A program made the position numbers and the translations under genes. The notes beneath the pieces were generated by a model. That model was not told where the DNA came from and did no database searches. It worked only from the letters and a program-made list of their open reading frames with translations. Shown here piece after piece: positions 1 through 7,267 of a DNA stretch of 15,166 nt. The DNA lies in NCBI GenBank assembly GCA_041581935.1, contig JBFICP010000059.1:1-15166 (forward strand), given 5' to 3'. The stretch is from JAABYT01 sp041581935. Its GTDB lineage: Bacteria; Pseudomonadota; Gammaproteobacteria; HK1. Every line of letters begins with the position of its first letter. The first letter of the stretch is position 1.

Positions 1-676
1 CAACGACATCGCGGCGGCCGTCATACCACCAGCTGTAACGGAGCCCGTAGAGGCGGCCTGTCGAGGGTATGAATTGCCAGATCCCCGAGGCGCGTGCCGG
101 GGAATAGGCGAATGGCTGATAGGCGCTTTCCACCACCGGCAGCATCGCGAGCTCTCCGGGCAGATTGCGGCGCTCCACTTCACTGACGATGTGATGCAGA
201 TACAGTCGCGCGCGCTCGGAGACGCGATCCATGTACTCCTGATTGCGCCGGAACCACTCGACCTCGCGGGTCACGCGGGGGCGATCGTGCACATCGAGAG
301 CGAAGCGGCTGCGGGTGCGATGCCACAGATCGGCTTTGATCGGGGGCGCCACGTCAAGCGTCGGCGCCGGCGATCCGTCGTCGGCAGCGAGGACCGTAGC
401 ATCCACGGCCGCATCGCCCGGATCGCGGAAATGCATGTCAAAATCGGTGCCCGGCAGCGTGCCCGAGCCGGTGCCATGGTCCGGGTCGGGATTCGGACCG
501 GTTTCCAGGCCGGACTCCAGGGAAAAAATCCCGCTGCCCGAGCACGCGCAGAGCAACAGCGCCGAGCAGCCCAGCAAGGCGACACGGCCGAGCCCGGTGG
601 CGCGCCTCGCGGCCGGTGCGCTGACAGTGTGGGTCGGGGAGCGGGAGGCGGCCGCGAGGGCACCGGTTGCTGTCAT
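1..676 (-). CDS. mltD: Membrane-bound lytic murein transglycosylase D, 5' part (cut by window edge)
   Basis: Lytic transglycosylases of this family cleave the MurNAc-GlcNAc bond of peptidoglycan, forming 1,6-anhydroMurNAc, and act as outer-membrane lipoproteins on the periplasmic side. The visible 225 residues start at the ATG at 674-676. A basic stretch and hydrophobic segment (about residues 29-45) lead to lipobox-like Cys (LLGC ending at 37 or LCAC ending at 45). A Pro/Asp-rich linker follows, then the SLT domain with PVVESAYQPFAYSPARASG; Glu183 in VVESAY is the expected catalytic acid. GIWQFIPSTGR and WWYDGRRDVV match MltD closely. The C-terminal LysM repeats expected for MltD lie outside the window. 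It is divergent from the methyltransferase gene, as in many gammaproteobacteria, but gloB, which lies between them in E. coli, is missing. The family call is firm. The exact start is less sure because the ribosome site is weak. Confidence 0.93.
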   Translation of the reverse strand, partial: MTATGALAAASRSPTHTVSAPAARRATGLGRVALLGCSALLLCACSGSGIFSLESGLETGPNPDPDHGTGSGTLPGTDFDMHFRDPGDAAVDATVLAADDGSPAPTLDVAPPIKADLWHRTRSRFALDVHDRPRVTREVEWFRRNQEYMDRVSERARLYLHHIVSEVERRNLPGELAMLPVVESAYQPFAYSPARASGIWQFIPSTGRLYGLRYSWWYDGRRDVV

Positions 677-720
677 TTTTGTCGGTACTCGGAGTGGAAT
701 TGGCCGCGTAGACCGGCGTA

Positions 721-749
721 ATCGTAGAAGTCGACCAGGGGCCGGTCAA
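721..749 (-). promoter_or_regulatory. Candidate sigma70 promoter for mltD
   Basis: Read on the minus strand, TTGACC (744-749) is followed after 17 bases by TACGAT (721-726), matching the consensus at 5/6 and 4/6 positions. Transcription would start near 714, about 38 bases before the mltD ATG. Found by eye only. Confidence 0.45.
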
Positions 750-796
750 GGACACAGTTGGCGTTTCGACTTTCGGTCGCGCTCCGGAGCGTTTCA

Positions 797-802
797 TACA
801 AT
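797..802 (+). promoter_or_regulatory. Candidate -10 element upstream of the methyltransferase gene
   Basis: TACAAT (5/6 match to TATAAT) lies 37 bases before the chosen start of the methyltransferase. I see no good -35 element at the usual distance, so this is a weak call. Confidence 0.3.
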
Positions 803-838
803 GGTTGTGTCGCCGCCCCGAATCGAGAAATACTTGCA

Positions 839-1624
839 ATGATGGACGCATCTTCCTCAGCCCAACTCATCGATCGCCAGCAATTACACGCTTGGTTCTC
901 CCGCCTTCCTGGGCACGAAATCGCCAAGCAGCAAGTCGCGCAGCTCGATCGGGTGCTGCCCAACCTGTTTGGATATCATCTGATACAGGTCGGAAGACTC
1001 GGCGACTTCGACCTGCTTTCCATGAGCCGGGTCTTGAACCGCAATATCGTCGAGATCGACGGTCAGGCGCAGGGGCACCACTATCCGGTCGTGCACGGCA
1101 GTGCCACCGCATTGCCCGTCGAGTCCGACAGCGTCGACGTGGTTGTGTTGCCACACATTCTAGAGTTCGAAGCGCAACCCCACGAGGCGTTGCGCGAATC
1201 GGCTCGCGTCATTTTGCCGAACGGTCATCTTCTCATCTGTGGGTTCAATCCTTGGAGCATGCTCGGTTGCTGGCGGTATCTGAAACGGCGTCAGCAGGCG
1301 GTGCCGTGGCGCGGCCGGTTTCTGGCGCTCACGCGCTTGCACGACTGGCTGGCGCTGCTCGGCTTCGATGTATTGAGTCAGGATGCATGCTTTTTCAAGC
1401 CGCCTTTCAGCAACGAACGGCTGCTACGCCGGCTGGATTTTCTCGACCGGGTCGGCAATCGTCTGCCGGCCTATTTCTCGGGCGCATACATGCTGCTTGC
1501 CCGCAAACGGGTCACCACGCTGACGCCGATTCGAACGCGGTGGCGGCCGCAGCGGCGGCTCGTCTCCGTGGGGCTCGTCGGCCCGTCGGCGCGCGTTGCC
1601 GACGGACTGGCCGAGCGTGAGTGA
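839..1624 (+). CDS. Class I SAM-dependent methyltransferase, YafS-like
   Basis: Predicted 261-residue cytoplasmic methyltransferase. The middle resembles the Methyltransf_11 fold: an acidic residue after the second strand (NRNIVEIDG, about 68-75), ATALPVESDSVDVVVLPHILEF (about 89-110, in which DSVDVVVLPHILEF is the motif-IV-like strand) and ARVILPNGHLLICGFNP (about 122-138). The glycine-rich motif I is degenerate (LIQVGRLG, about 48-55), as I recall for YafS relatives. The start is the double ATG at 839/842; an in-frame ATG further up at 758 would add an unsupported basic leader. Its stop overlaps the proposed rnhA start by 8 bases, suggesting translational coupling. The placement between mltD and rnhA-dnaQ matches yafS of E. 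coli. The substrate is unknown to me. Confidence 0.82.
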   Translation: MMDASSSAQLIDRQQLHAWFSRLPGHEIAKQQVAQLDRVLPNLFGYHLIQVGRLGDFDLLSMSRVLNRNIVEIDGQAQGHHYPVVHGSATALPVESDSVDVVVLPHILEFEAQPHEALRESARVILPNGHLLICGFNPWSMLGCWRYLKRRQQAVPWRGRFLALTRLHDWLALLGFDVLSQDACFFKPPFSNERLLRRLDFLDRVGNRLPAYFSGAYMLLARKRVTTLTPIRTRWRPQRRLVSVGLVGPSARVADGLAERE

Positions 1625-2057
1625 CATCGTCGAGATACACACCGACGGCGCATGTCGTGGAAACCCCGGCCCCGGCGGCTGGGGTGCCATCCTGAAGTAC
1701 GATGGCCATGAAAGAGTCTTGAGCGGCGCCGAGGCGCATACCACCAACAACCGCATGGAGCTGCTTGCCGCCATCCGGGGCCTCGAAGCGCTCAAACGCG
1801 GCTGCAAGGTGCGCCTGGTGACCGATTCCCAGTACGTGCGTAACGGCATCACCGATTGGATGGCGAAGTGGAAACGCAACAACTGGCGCACTGCAAGCCG
1901 TACGCCCGTGAAAAACGCCGATCTCTGGCAGCGGCTCGATGCGGCTGCCAGGCGCCATGACATCGACTGGATCTGGGTCAGGGGGCACAGCGGCCACCCC
2001 GAGAACGAACGTGCCGACGCGCTTGCGCGTGCCGCAATCGATGCGATGCTTGACTAG
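1617..2057 (+). CDS. rnhA: Ribonuclease HI
   Basis: RNase HI cleaves the RNA strand of RNA-DNA hybrids, removing R-loops and primer remnants in the cytoplasm, with two metal ions. From the GTG at 1617 the protein is 146 residues, close to the usual 155. The catalytic residues fall at exactly the E. coli numbering: Asp10 (HTDGAC), Glu48 (NRMELLAA), Asp70 (VTDSQYV), His124 (RGHSGHPEN) and Asp134 (ERADALA). This numbering, and the overlap with the upstream methyltransferase stop, favour GTG 1617 over an in-frame TTG at 1596. It lies 99 bases before dnaQ in the same direction, unlike E. coli, where the two genes are divergent. Confidence 0.96.
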   Translation: MSDIVEIHTDGACRGNPGPGGWGAILKYDGHERVLSGAEAHTTNNRMELLAAIRGLEALKRGCKVRLVTDSQYVRNGITDWMAKWKRNNWRTASRTPVKNADLWQRLDAAARRHDIDWIWVRGHSGHPENERADALARAAIDAMLD

Positions 2058-2156
2058 CTTGCGCCCGATCGGCTTCAGTTATTCTCGTAGGTGGGAACTT
2101 CCGAAGAAGGCTCGCTGGTATCGCGTTTTTGCACGCACCAGTCAGCCGAGGTCGCA

Positions 2157-2870
2157 ATGAGACAGGTCGTCCTGGACACCGAGACCACGGGCCTCGAGCC
2201 CGAGCAGGGGCATCGCATCATCGAGATCGGTTGTGTCGAGCTCGTCAATCGGCGCTTGAGCGGCCGGCACTATCATCAGTACGTGCGGCCCGACCGCGCT
2301 GTCGATGCGGCGGCGTTCGCCGTGCACGGCATCAGTGACGAGACACTCGAGGACAAGCCGCGTTTTGCGGATGTTGCCGGCTCGTTTCTGGCGTTCATCG
2401 ACGGGGCGGAGCTCATTATTCACAACGCGCCCTTTGACGTCGGCTTCCTCAACTACGAGCTGTCGCGGCTCGGCGACGGGCAATCTCCGCTCGAGTCGTA
2501 TTGTTGTGTGCTCGATACGCTAGCGCTGGCGAGAGATCTGCATCCGGGACAGCGCAACAGCCTCGACGCCCTGTGCAAGCGCTACGCAGTGGACAATTCC
2601 GGTCGCGAGTTCCACGGTGCGCTCCTCGATGCGGAGATTCTCGCCGATGTCTACCTTGCCATGACGGGCGGCCAGGCTACCCTGGATCTGTCGGCGACGG
2701 CGCCAACGCGGGCCGTGTCACCGGGTGGCGTCGGCGATGGCCCGCGCAATCGCGGGTCCTTACGCGTGATTCGAGCCTCCGACGAGGAGAAAGAAGCGCA
2801 CCGCGCGCGCCTGCGCGCTATCGACGAAGCGAGCGGTGGCGGCTGCCTGTGGCTCAGGGGTGAACGCTGA
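2157..2870 (+). CDS. dnaQ: DNA polymerase III epsilon subunit (3'-5' proofreading exonuclease)
   Basis: Epsilon is the proofreading exonuclease of the replicative polymerase core and binds alpha through its C-terminal tail. The 237-residue product has the DEDDh active site: Asp7 and Glu9 in LDTETTGL (ExoI), Asp94 in HNAPFDVGFLNYE (ExoII), and His153 and Asp158 in FHGALLDAEILADVYL (ExoIII). After the catalytic domain (to about 175) comes a Gly/Pro-rich linker, then a tail with ASDEEKEAHRARL and GGGCLWLRG, matching the alpha-binding end of E. coli DnaQ. The start ATG at 2157 has GAGG about 5 bases upstream; an in-frame upstream start at 2091 would add a leader not seen in the family. Likely co-transcribed with rnhA. 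Confidence 0.97.
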   Translation: MRQVVLDTETTGLEPEQGHRIIEIGCVELVNRRLSGRHYHQYVRPDRAVDAAAFAVHGISDETLEDKPRFADVAGSFLAFIDGAELIIHNAPFDVGFLNYELSRLGDGQSPLESYCCVLDTLALARDLHPGQRNSLDALCKRYAVDNSGREFHGALLDAEILADVYLAMTGGQATLDLSATAPTRAVSPGGVGDGPRNRGSLRVIRASDEEKEAHRARLRAIDEASGGGCLWLRGER

Positions 2871-2944
2871 GGAGAGGGGATGGAATCCGCAGGCGGCTCA
2901 CCCCTGCCGACGGGTCGCTTTGCCGAGAGCACGTGGTCGGCCCG

Positions 2945-2973
2945 TTAGCTTTTGAGAAGAAACCGAGTAAAAT
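2945..2973 (+). promoter_or_regulatory. Candidate promoter for the 25-residue membrane peptide gene
   Basis: TTAGCT (2945-2950, 3/6) and TAAAAT (2968-2973, 5/6) are separated by 17 bases, 33 bases before the small gene's ATG. The AT-rich stretch stands out from its GC-rich surroundings. Confidence 0.4.
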
Positions 2974-3006
2974 ACTGCGACTTTTCGCGGGACAGGAGAG
3001 GGGAAC

Positions 3007-3084
3007 ATGAATCCGTTGGATAGCATCTGGGGCACGATCATCAGCGGTTTCGTATTGGCAGTCATTCTGGCACTCATTTTCTAG
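3007..3084 (+). CDS. 25-residue single-span membrane peptide (unrecognised)
   Basis: A short open frame reads ATG to TAG with the product MNPLDSIWGTIISGFVLA followed by VILALIF. After a polar start (MNPLDS) the whole remainder (about residues 7-25) is hydrophobic, with small residues (Gly9, Ser13, Gly14, Ala18) on a helix, enough to span the inner membrane once. A strong purine-rich ribosome site (GGAGAGGGG, about 2995-3003) sits 3-6 bases before the ATG, and a plausible promoter lies upstream. It fills most of the gap between dnaQ and the next membrane protein gene, which follows in the same direction about 100 bases later. I do not recognise the family. Small peptides of this kind are often subunits or regulators of larger membrane complexes; that is inference only. 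Confidence 0.62.
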   Translation: MNPLDSIWGTIISGFVLAVILALIF

Positions 3085-3105
3085 CGCGGCGGCCCGTTGA
3101 GCACG

Positions 3106-3127
3106 CGCCCGGGGCATGAGCCGGGCG
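3106..3127 (+). other. GC-rich hairpin between the small peptide gene and the next gene
   Basis: CGCCCGG (3106-3112) and CCGGGCG (3121-3127) form a 7-bp stem with an 8-base loop, followed by TCGTTT. The T-run is too short for a convincing terminator; it could attenuate or stabilise the upstream message. Confidence 0.35.
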
Positions 3128-3181
3128 TCGTTTCGAGGCATTGGGCACGAGCGGTATTCGAACTATCGATTGGGGGTAACG

Positions 3182-3685
3182 ATGGAATTCATCCTGGGCA
3201 TCGAACGCTGGATTCACTTGCTGGCGGGCATCACATGGATCGGGTTGCTCTATTACTTCAATTTCGTGCAGGTACCGGCGATGGCCGCCGCCGGCGCCGA
3301 CAAGGACGGTCCGGGGCCCGCCGCCATCGGCAAGTACGTGGCACCGCTGGCACTCGTATGGTTTCGCTGGGCGGCGCTGGTCACATGGCTCTCTGGGGCC
3401 GCCTACCTGGAGTCGGCACCGCACCTGAGTCTGCTCGATGCATTCCTGCTCAGAGGCGCCAGCCAGACCATCGGCGTCGGCGCGTGGTTGGGCACTATCA
3501 TGCTCTTCAACGTGTGGGTGCTGATCTGGCCGAATCAGAAAAAAGTCCTCGGCATGGTGCAAGCGACGGACGAGGAGAAGAACAAGGCAAGGCGGGTTGC
3601 GCTGCTGGCATCGCGCACCAACACCGCACTGTCGATACCCATGTTGTTGTTCATGGGCGCGTCGGCACACGGATTGCCTTTCTAG
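3182..3685 (+). CDS. Four-helix membrane protein resembling the urate oxidase (PuuD) N-terminal domain
   Basis: Predicted 167-residue inner-membrane protein. Hydrophobic spans lie at about residues 8-30 (ERWIHLLAGITWIGLLYYF), 52-75 (around VAPLALVWFRWAALVTWL), 97-116 (around VGAWLGTIMLFNVWVLIW) and 148-165 (around ALSIPMLLFMGASAHGL). The first span with its conserved His12 and GITWIGLLYYFNF, and the WPNQKKVLG stretch after span three, recall the membrane domain of PuuD/Urate_ox_N proteins, here alone without a cytochrome c domain. The start ATG at 3182 has GGGGGT upstream, and it gives a first residue just before the first helix; an earlier in-frame ATG at 3116 has no such support. It is followed by a strong terminator. 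Whether it acts on urate is unknown; the family name here is from memory. Confidence 0.68.
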   Translation: MEFILGIERWIHLLAGITWIGLLYYFNFVQVPAMAAAGADKDGPGPAAIGKYVAPLALVWFRWAALVTWLSGAAYLESAPHLSLLDAFLLRGASQTIGVGAWLGTIMLFNVWVLIWPNQKKVLGMVQATDEEKNKARRVALLASRTNTALSIPMLLFMGASAHGLPF

Positions 3686-3727
3686 GCACGCCCGGGCAGG
3701 ACGGCGCCGCGCGAATACGTTGCTGGG

Positions 3728-3760
3728 AACCCGGCCATGTGGCCGGGTTCTCGCATTTTT
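3728..3760 (+). terminator. Rho-independent terminator
   Basis: AACCCGGCC (3728-3736) pairs perfectly with GGCCGGGTT (3741-3749) around the loop ATGT, followed by CTCGC and ATTTTT ending at 3760. It ends the transcript of the membrane protein gene 43 bases upstream and separates it from argD. Confidence 0.85.
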
Positions 3761-3821
3761 GACGCAGGGTCACATTGAGAGGCGCCGGCAGAGCCCACTC
3801 GTTTCTTATAAGGCAGACGTC

Positions 3822-5000
3822 ATGACCACGCCAATCATGCCCACCTACGCGCGCCTGCCCGTGTGCTTCAGCCACGGCGCCGGGGCGTGGCTGGTCGACG
3901 AGCAGGGCAATCGCTACCTCGACGCGCTTTCGGGCATCGCCGTATGCGGGCTCGGGCATGCACATCCCGCGGTCGTCGAGGCGATCTCTGAACAGGCGAG
4001 GCGCCTGGTGCACACCTCGAACCTTTATCGGGTTGCCAATCAGGAACGACTCGCGGAGATGCTCGTCGAGCTGGCAGGAATGGACAGCGTGTTCTTCGGC
4101 AATTCGGGCGCCGAAGCGAACGAGGCGGCCATCAAGATCGCACGCGCTTACGGGCACTCGCGTGGCATCGAGGCACCGAAGATCGCGGTCTGTGAGGGCA
4201 GTTTTCACGGACGCACGCTGGCCACCTTGAGCGCGACCGGAAATCCCAAGGTGCACGCAGGGTTCGAGCCACTGGTGCAGGGCTTCGTGCGATTCCCGTT
4301 CGACGACGTCGATGCTCTCGACGCGATCGCGCGCGGTGATGACGAGGTGATCGCCGTGCTGGTCGAGCCGCTACTCGGCGAAGGCGGGGTGGTCGTGCCA
4401 GGAGACGATTTTCTTCCACGCCTGCGCGCGCTTTGCGACGATCACGGCTGGCTGCTGATGTTCGACGAGATCCAGACCGGTATGGGACGCACGGGGCGCT
4501 GGTTCGCGCATCAGCACTGGGGTGCCGTGCCCGATGTCATGACCGTTGCCAAAGCGCTCGGTAACGGCATCCCAATCGGCGCGTGTCTCGCGCGGGGTCG
4601 GGCTGCGGAAATGCTCGGACCCGGATCGCACGGCTCGACGTTCGGTGGCAATGCGCTCGCCTGCGCCGCGGCCCTCGCGGTGCTTGAAACCATGCACTCG
4701 GAGAGTCTCGTCGAGCAGGCGCGGGACAAGGGTGAGCGCCTCAGGCAAGGTCTGGTCGACGCGCTGCACGGGCTCAACTGCGTACGCGAGGTGCGCGGTA
4801 AGGGGCTCATGATCGGCATCGAGCTCGATCGACCGTGCACGGAGCTCGTCGCACGCGCCCTCGACGAGCACGTTCTCATCAACGTGACAGCCGACAAAGT
4901 AGTGAGACTGTTGCCACCATTGATCATCGATGACGACGAGATCGACAGCATCGTGAAAACGCTGCGCGAGCTGATTGCCGATTGGAACGCCGGAGCATAA
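3822..5000 (+). CDS. argD: Acetylornithine aminotransferase (class III PLP enzyme)
   Basis: ArgD transfers an amino group from glutamate to N-acetylglutamate semialdehyde in arginine synthesis and often also serves succinyl-diaminopimelate transamination in lysine synthesis. The 392-residue product has the expected order: YLDALSGIAVCGLGHAHP (about 32-49), FFGNSGAEANEAAIKIAR (91-108, phosphate-binding), FHGRTLATLSATG (128-140), MFDEIQTGMGRTG (213-225, with Asp215 contacting PLP) and TVAKALGNGIPIGA (241-254, with Lys244 as the PLP Schiff-base lysine). The ATG at 3822 has AAGG about 8 bases upstream; in-frame sequence before it runs through the preceding terminator and is not part of the protein. 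The next gene, argF, starts 4 bases after its stop. Other class III transaminases are possible, but the argF neighbour supports this call. Confidence 0.94.
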   Translation: MTTPIMPTYARLPVCFSHGAGAWLVDEQGNRYLDALSGIAVCGLGHAHPAVVEAISEQARRLVHTSNLYRVANQERLAEMLVELAGMDSVFFGNSGAEANEAAIKIARAYGHSRGIEAPKIAVCEGSFHGRTLATLSATGNPKVHAGFEPLVQGFVRFPFDDVDALDAIARGDDEVIAVLVEPLLGEGGVVVPGDDFLPRLRALCDDHGWLLMFDEIQTGMGRTGRWFAHQHWGAVPDVMTVAKALGNGIPIGACLARGRAAEMLGPGSHGSTFGGNALACAAALAVLETMHSESLVEQARDKGERLRQGLVDALHGLNCVREVRGKGLMIGIELDRPCTELVARALDEHVLINVTADKVVRLLPPLIIDDDEIDSIVKTLRELIADWNAGA

Positions 5001-5004
5001 AAAG

Positions 5005-5919
5005 GTGACAACGGCGCCGCTGCGACACTACCTTGCGGTCTCCGATCTCGACCGGGAGGAGCTGCGCAAGCTGCTCGGGCGTGCAGCCGAGATAAAACGT
5101 CTTCTGCGCGCGGGCGAACAACCACCCCTGTTTCGTGGCCGTGTCCTCGCCATGGTGTTCGAGAAGTCTTCGACCCGCACTCGAGTCTCGTTCGAGGCGG
5201 GTATGGCCAAGCTCGGTGGACATGCGATTTTTCTTTCGCCTCGGGACACGCACCTCGGTCGTGGCGAGCCGGTCGAGGATACTGCGCGAATCGTATCGCG
5301 CATGGCCGACGCCATCGTGGTGCGGACATTCGCACACGAGCGCATCGAGACTTTCGCCGCTCACTCCCGTGTGCCTTGCATCAATGCACTCACCGACTAC
5401 CAGCATCCGTGCCAGCTTCTCGCGGATATCCAAACCTACATCGAACATCGCGGCGATATCGCCGGGCGCACCGTCGTTTGGGTTGGTGATGGCAACAATA
5501 TGTGCAATTCTTTCATCGAAGCGGCCGAGCGCTGTGATTTCACTTTGCGGGTCGCCGGACCACCCGGTTACGAGCCGAGCCGGGAGCTCATCGAGTCGAG
5601 TGGTGCGCGGGTCGAATTGTTCCACGACGCACGCGAAGCGGCGCGCGACGCCGACCTGATCGTCACCGACGTGTGGGCGAGTATGGGGCAGGAGGAGGAG
5701 CGGGCGCGTCGCGTCGCCGATTTCGCGGGCTTTCAAGTCGACGCTCGGCTGGTTGCCGCCGCGCGACCGGATGCCCTGGTAATGCATTGCCTGCCGGCGC
5801 ACAGGGGCGAGGAGATTTCCGCCGAGGTTCTCGAAGGCCCGAACAGTGTGGTATGGGACGAGGCCGAGAATCGGCTGCATGCGCAGATGGCATTGGTTGA
5901 GTTTCTTCTCGTGCGCTGA
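5005..5919 (+). CDS. argF: Ornithine carbamoyltransferase
   Basis: OTC makes citrulline from ornithine and carbamoyl phosphate in the cytoplasm, usually as a trimer. The 304-residue product shows the carbamoyl-phosphate site SSTRTR (55-60), the HPCQ motif (134-137), the ornithine-binding DVWASMGQ (222-229) with SMG at 226-228, and HCLPAHRGEE (261-270) with the active-site cysteine. These separate it from aspartate carbamoyltransferase. I choose GTG 5005 because GGAG lies 9 bases before it and it follows the argD stop directly; an in-frame TTG at 4975 would overlap argD. argD and argF are surely one transcription unit. No ArgR operator of the usual TGAAT/ATTCA form was seen upstream of argD. 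Confidence 0.96.
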   Translation: MTTAPLRHYLAVSDLDREELRKLLGRAAEIKRLLRAGEQPPLFRGRVLAMVFEKSSTRTRVSFEAGMAKLGGHAIFLSPRDTHLGRGEPVEDTARIVSRMADAIVVRTFAHERIETFAAHSRVPCINALTDYQHPCQLLADIQTYIEHRGDIAGRTVVWVGDGNNMCNSFIEAAERCDFTLRVAGPPGYEPSRELIESSGARVELFHDAREAARDADLIVTDVWASMGQEEERARRVADFAGFQVDARLVAAARPDALVMHCLPAHRGEEISAEVLEGPNSVVWDEAENRLHAQMALVEFLLVR

Positions 5920-6193
5920 GCGTGCGCGAAGCGATTGCACGGCATTGACTCGCATCCTGGACTTCCCGGCCCGAGCCGTTTTTCCGAATGGCCAAAACAC
6001 CTATACTCGTGGCCGTCATGGGCTTGAACACGCGTGCAGGTATATGCGACGACAACCACTTCGCTCCGGCGCGCCTTGTCAGTTTCCATTTTCCCGCCTT
6101 CACGCTGTCCCCGGCCGCCGAGGCAAAGGGCGGGGGACTCACCTCGACATGCACGTATAGCGTTTTTGCGCGCAGCCGAACAGCCGCTGCCGA
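5920..6193. other. Intergenic region argF to the ABC ATPase gene
   Basis: 274 bases without a convincing gene. A short CGGC-CCGA-GCCG stem followed by five T (about 5968-5983) may weakly terminate argF. TATACT at 6002-6007 is a good -10 element (5/6), but the bases 17 upstream (TTTTTC) are a poor -35. An open frame from the ATG at 5988 has no ribosome site and I do not count it as a gene. A Gly/Cys-rich purine stretch lies around 6120-6140. Confidence 0.5.
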
Positions 6194-7267
6194 ATGAGCG
6201 GATTGCTCGAAGTCAAGGATGTCTCGGCGGGCTATCGTGGAAAGGCCGTGCTCGAGGGCGTGTCCTTTCACGTTCGTCCGGGCGGCATCGCCTGCCTTCT
6301 CGGGCCCAGCGGTTGCGGTAAGACGACGCTGCTCAGAACCGTGGCCGGGTTCGAGCCGGTGCTCGCCGGCGACATTCGTGTCGACGGACGACGCATTTCC
6401 CGTGTCGGCAGCACGTTGCCTCCGGAGCAGCGCGGAATCGGCATGGTCTTTCAGGAAAGCGCCCTTTTCCCTCACCTTTCGGTGGAAGGCAACATCGCGT
6501 TCGGCTTGCGCGACAAGTCGGGTGCCGAGCGACGCTCCTTGGTGGCCGAGTTGCTCGAGGTGGTCGGTCTCGATGGGGCCGGCGCGCGCCCCGTCCACGA
6601 GCTCTCCGGAGGCCAGCAGCAGCGTGTCGCGCTGGCGCGCGCACTGGCGCCGCGGCCAGAGGTGGTATTGCTCGACGAACCGTTCTCGAGCCTCGATGCG
6701 GATTTGCGCGAACGCATCGGTCAGGACGTGTGCAGAATTTTGAACGAGCGCGAGGTGACCACCCTGCTGGTCACCCACGACCAGGACCAGGCCTTCGCGC
6801 TCGCCGATCAGATCGGTGTCATCAACGCAGGCCGGCTGTTGCAGTGGGATACGGCCTACAATCTCTACCACGAGCCGGCGAACCGTTTCATAGCAGACTT
6901 CATCGGCCAGGGAGTGTTCTTGAGCGGCCGGCTTCGCACGGCGGACTCTGTGGAGACTGAGGTCGGTATCATTCGCGGGAATCGCGCCTACGGTTGGCCA
7001 ATCGGGTCGCGCGTCGATGTGCTGCTGCGCCCCGACGACATTTTGCCCGATGCAGACAGCACCATGCACGCAACGGTGGTTGCGAGAGCGTTCAAGGGCG
7101 CGGAGATTCTCTACTCGCTGCATCTGGAAACGGGCTCCACGGTGCTTTCGCTGTTCCCGAGTCATCTCAACTACGACGAAGGCGCCCGGGTCGGCATTCG
7201 CGTGGCCGCCGATCACCTGGTGGCATTCTCTGCCGAGCGGATCGATGAAAATCCTGTTGAGCAATGA
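6194..7267 (+). CDS. ABC transporter ATP-binding protein, FbpC/AfuC-like
   Basis: Predicted cytoplasmic ATPase of a binding-protein-dependent importer, 357 residues. Visible elements: Walker A GPSGCGKTT (37-45), Q-loop Gln87 in MVFQESALFPHLSV, signature LSGGQQQR (137-144), Walker B VVLLDEPF (157-164), D-loop SSLD (165-168) and switch His195 in LLVTHDQDQAFALAD. The C-terminal third (about 240-357) resembles a TOBE regulatory domain, including VDVLLRPDDILPD. This arrangement is typical of the ferric-iron (FbpC) and related CUT1/POPT groups. No permease or periplasmic binding protein gene is in the window. Its last 23 bases overlap the surE start, so the two are translationally coupled. Iron as substrate is inferred from overall resemblance; other anion or polyamine substrates cannot be excluded. 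Confidence 0.87.
   Translation: MSGLLEVKDVSAGYRGKAVLEGVSFHVRPGGIACLLGPSGCGKTTLLRTVAGFEPVLAGDIRVDGRRISRVGSTLPPEQRGIGMVFQESALFPHLSVEGNIAFGLRDKSGAERRSLVAELLEVVGLDGAGARPVHELSGGQQQRVALARALAPRPEVVLLDEPFSSLDADLRERIGQDVCRILNEREVTTLLVTHDQDQAFALADQIGVINAGRLLQWDTAYNLYHEPANRFIADFIGQGVFLSGRLRTADSVETEVGIIRGNRAYGWPIGSRVDVLLRPDDILPDADSTMHATVVARAFKGAEILYSLHLETGSTVLSLFPSHLNYDEGARVGIRVAADHLVAFSAERIDENPVEQ

Noticed and set aside
74..721. Plus-strand frame over the mltD region
   Set aside because: The minus strand encodes clear MltD catalytic motifs; the plus-strand product has no domain.
4924..6000. Minus-strand open frame opposite argF
   Set aside because: argF has all the OTC motifs on the plus strand; the antisense product has no family resemblance.
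5988..6197. 69-residue frame before the ABC gene
   Set aside because: No ribosome site, unremarkable composition, and it runs into the ABC start.
5663..7264. Long open frame (about 530 codons) on the minus strand
   Set aside because: It lies antisense to the ABC ATPase gene, which has complete motifs. Long antisense frames are expected in high-GC DNA, and the translation shows no recognisable domain.
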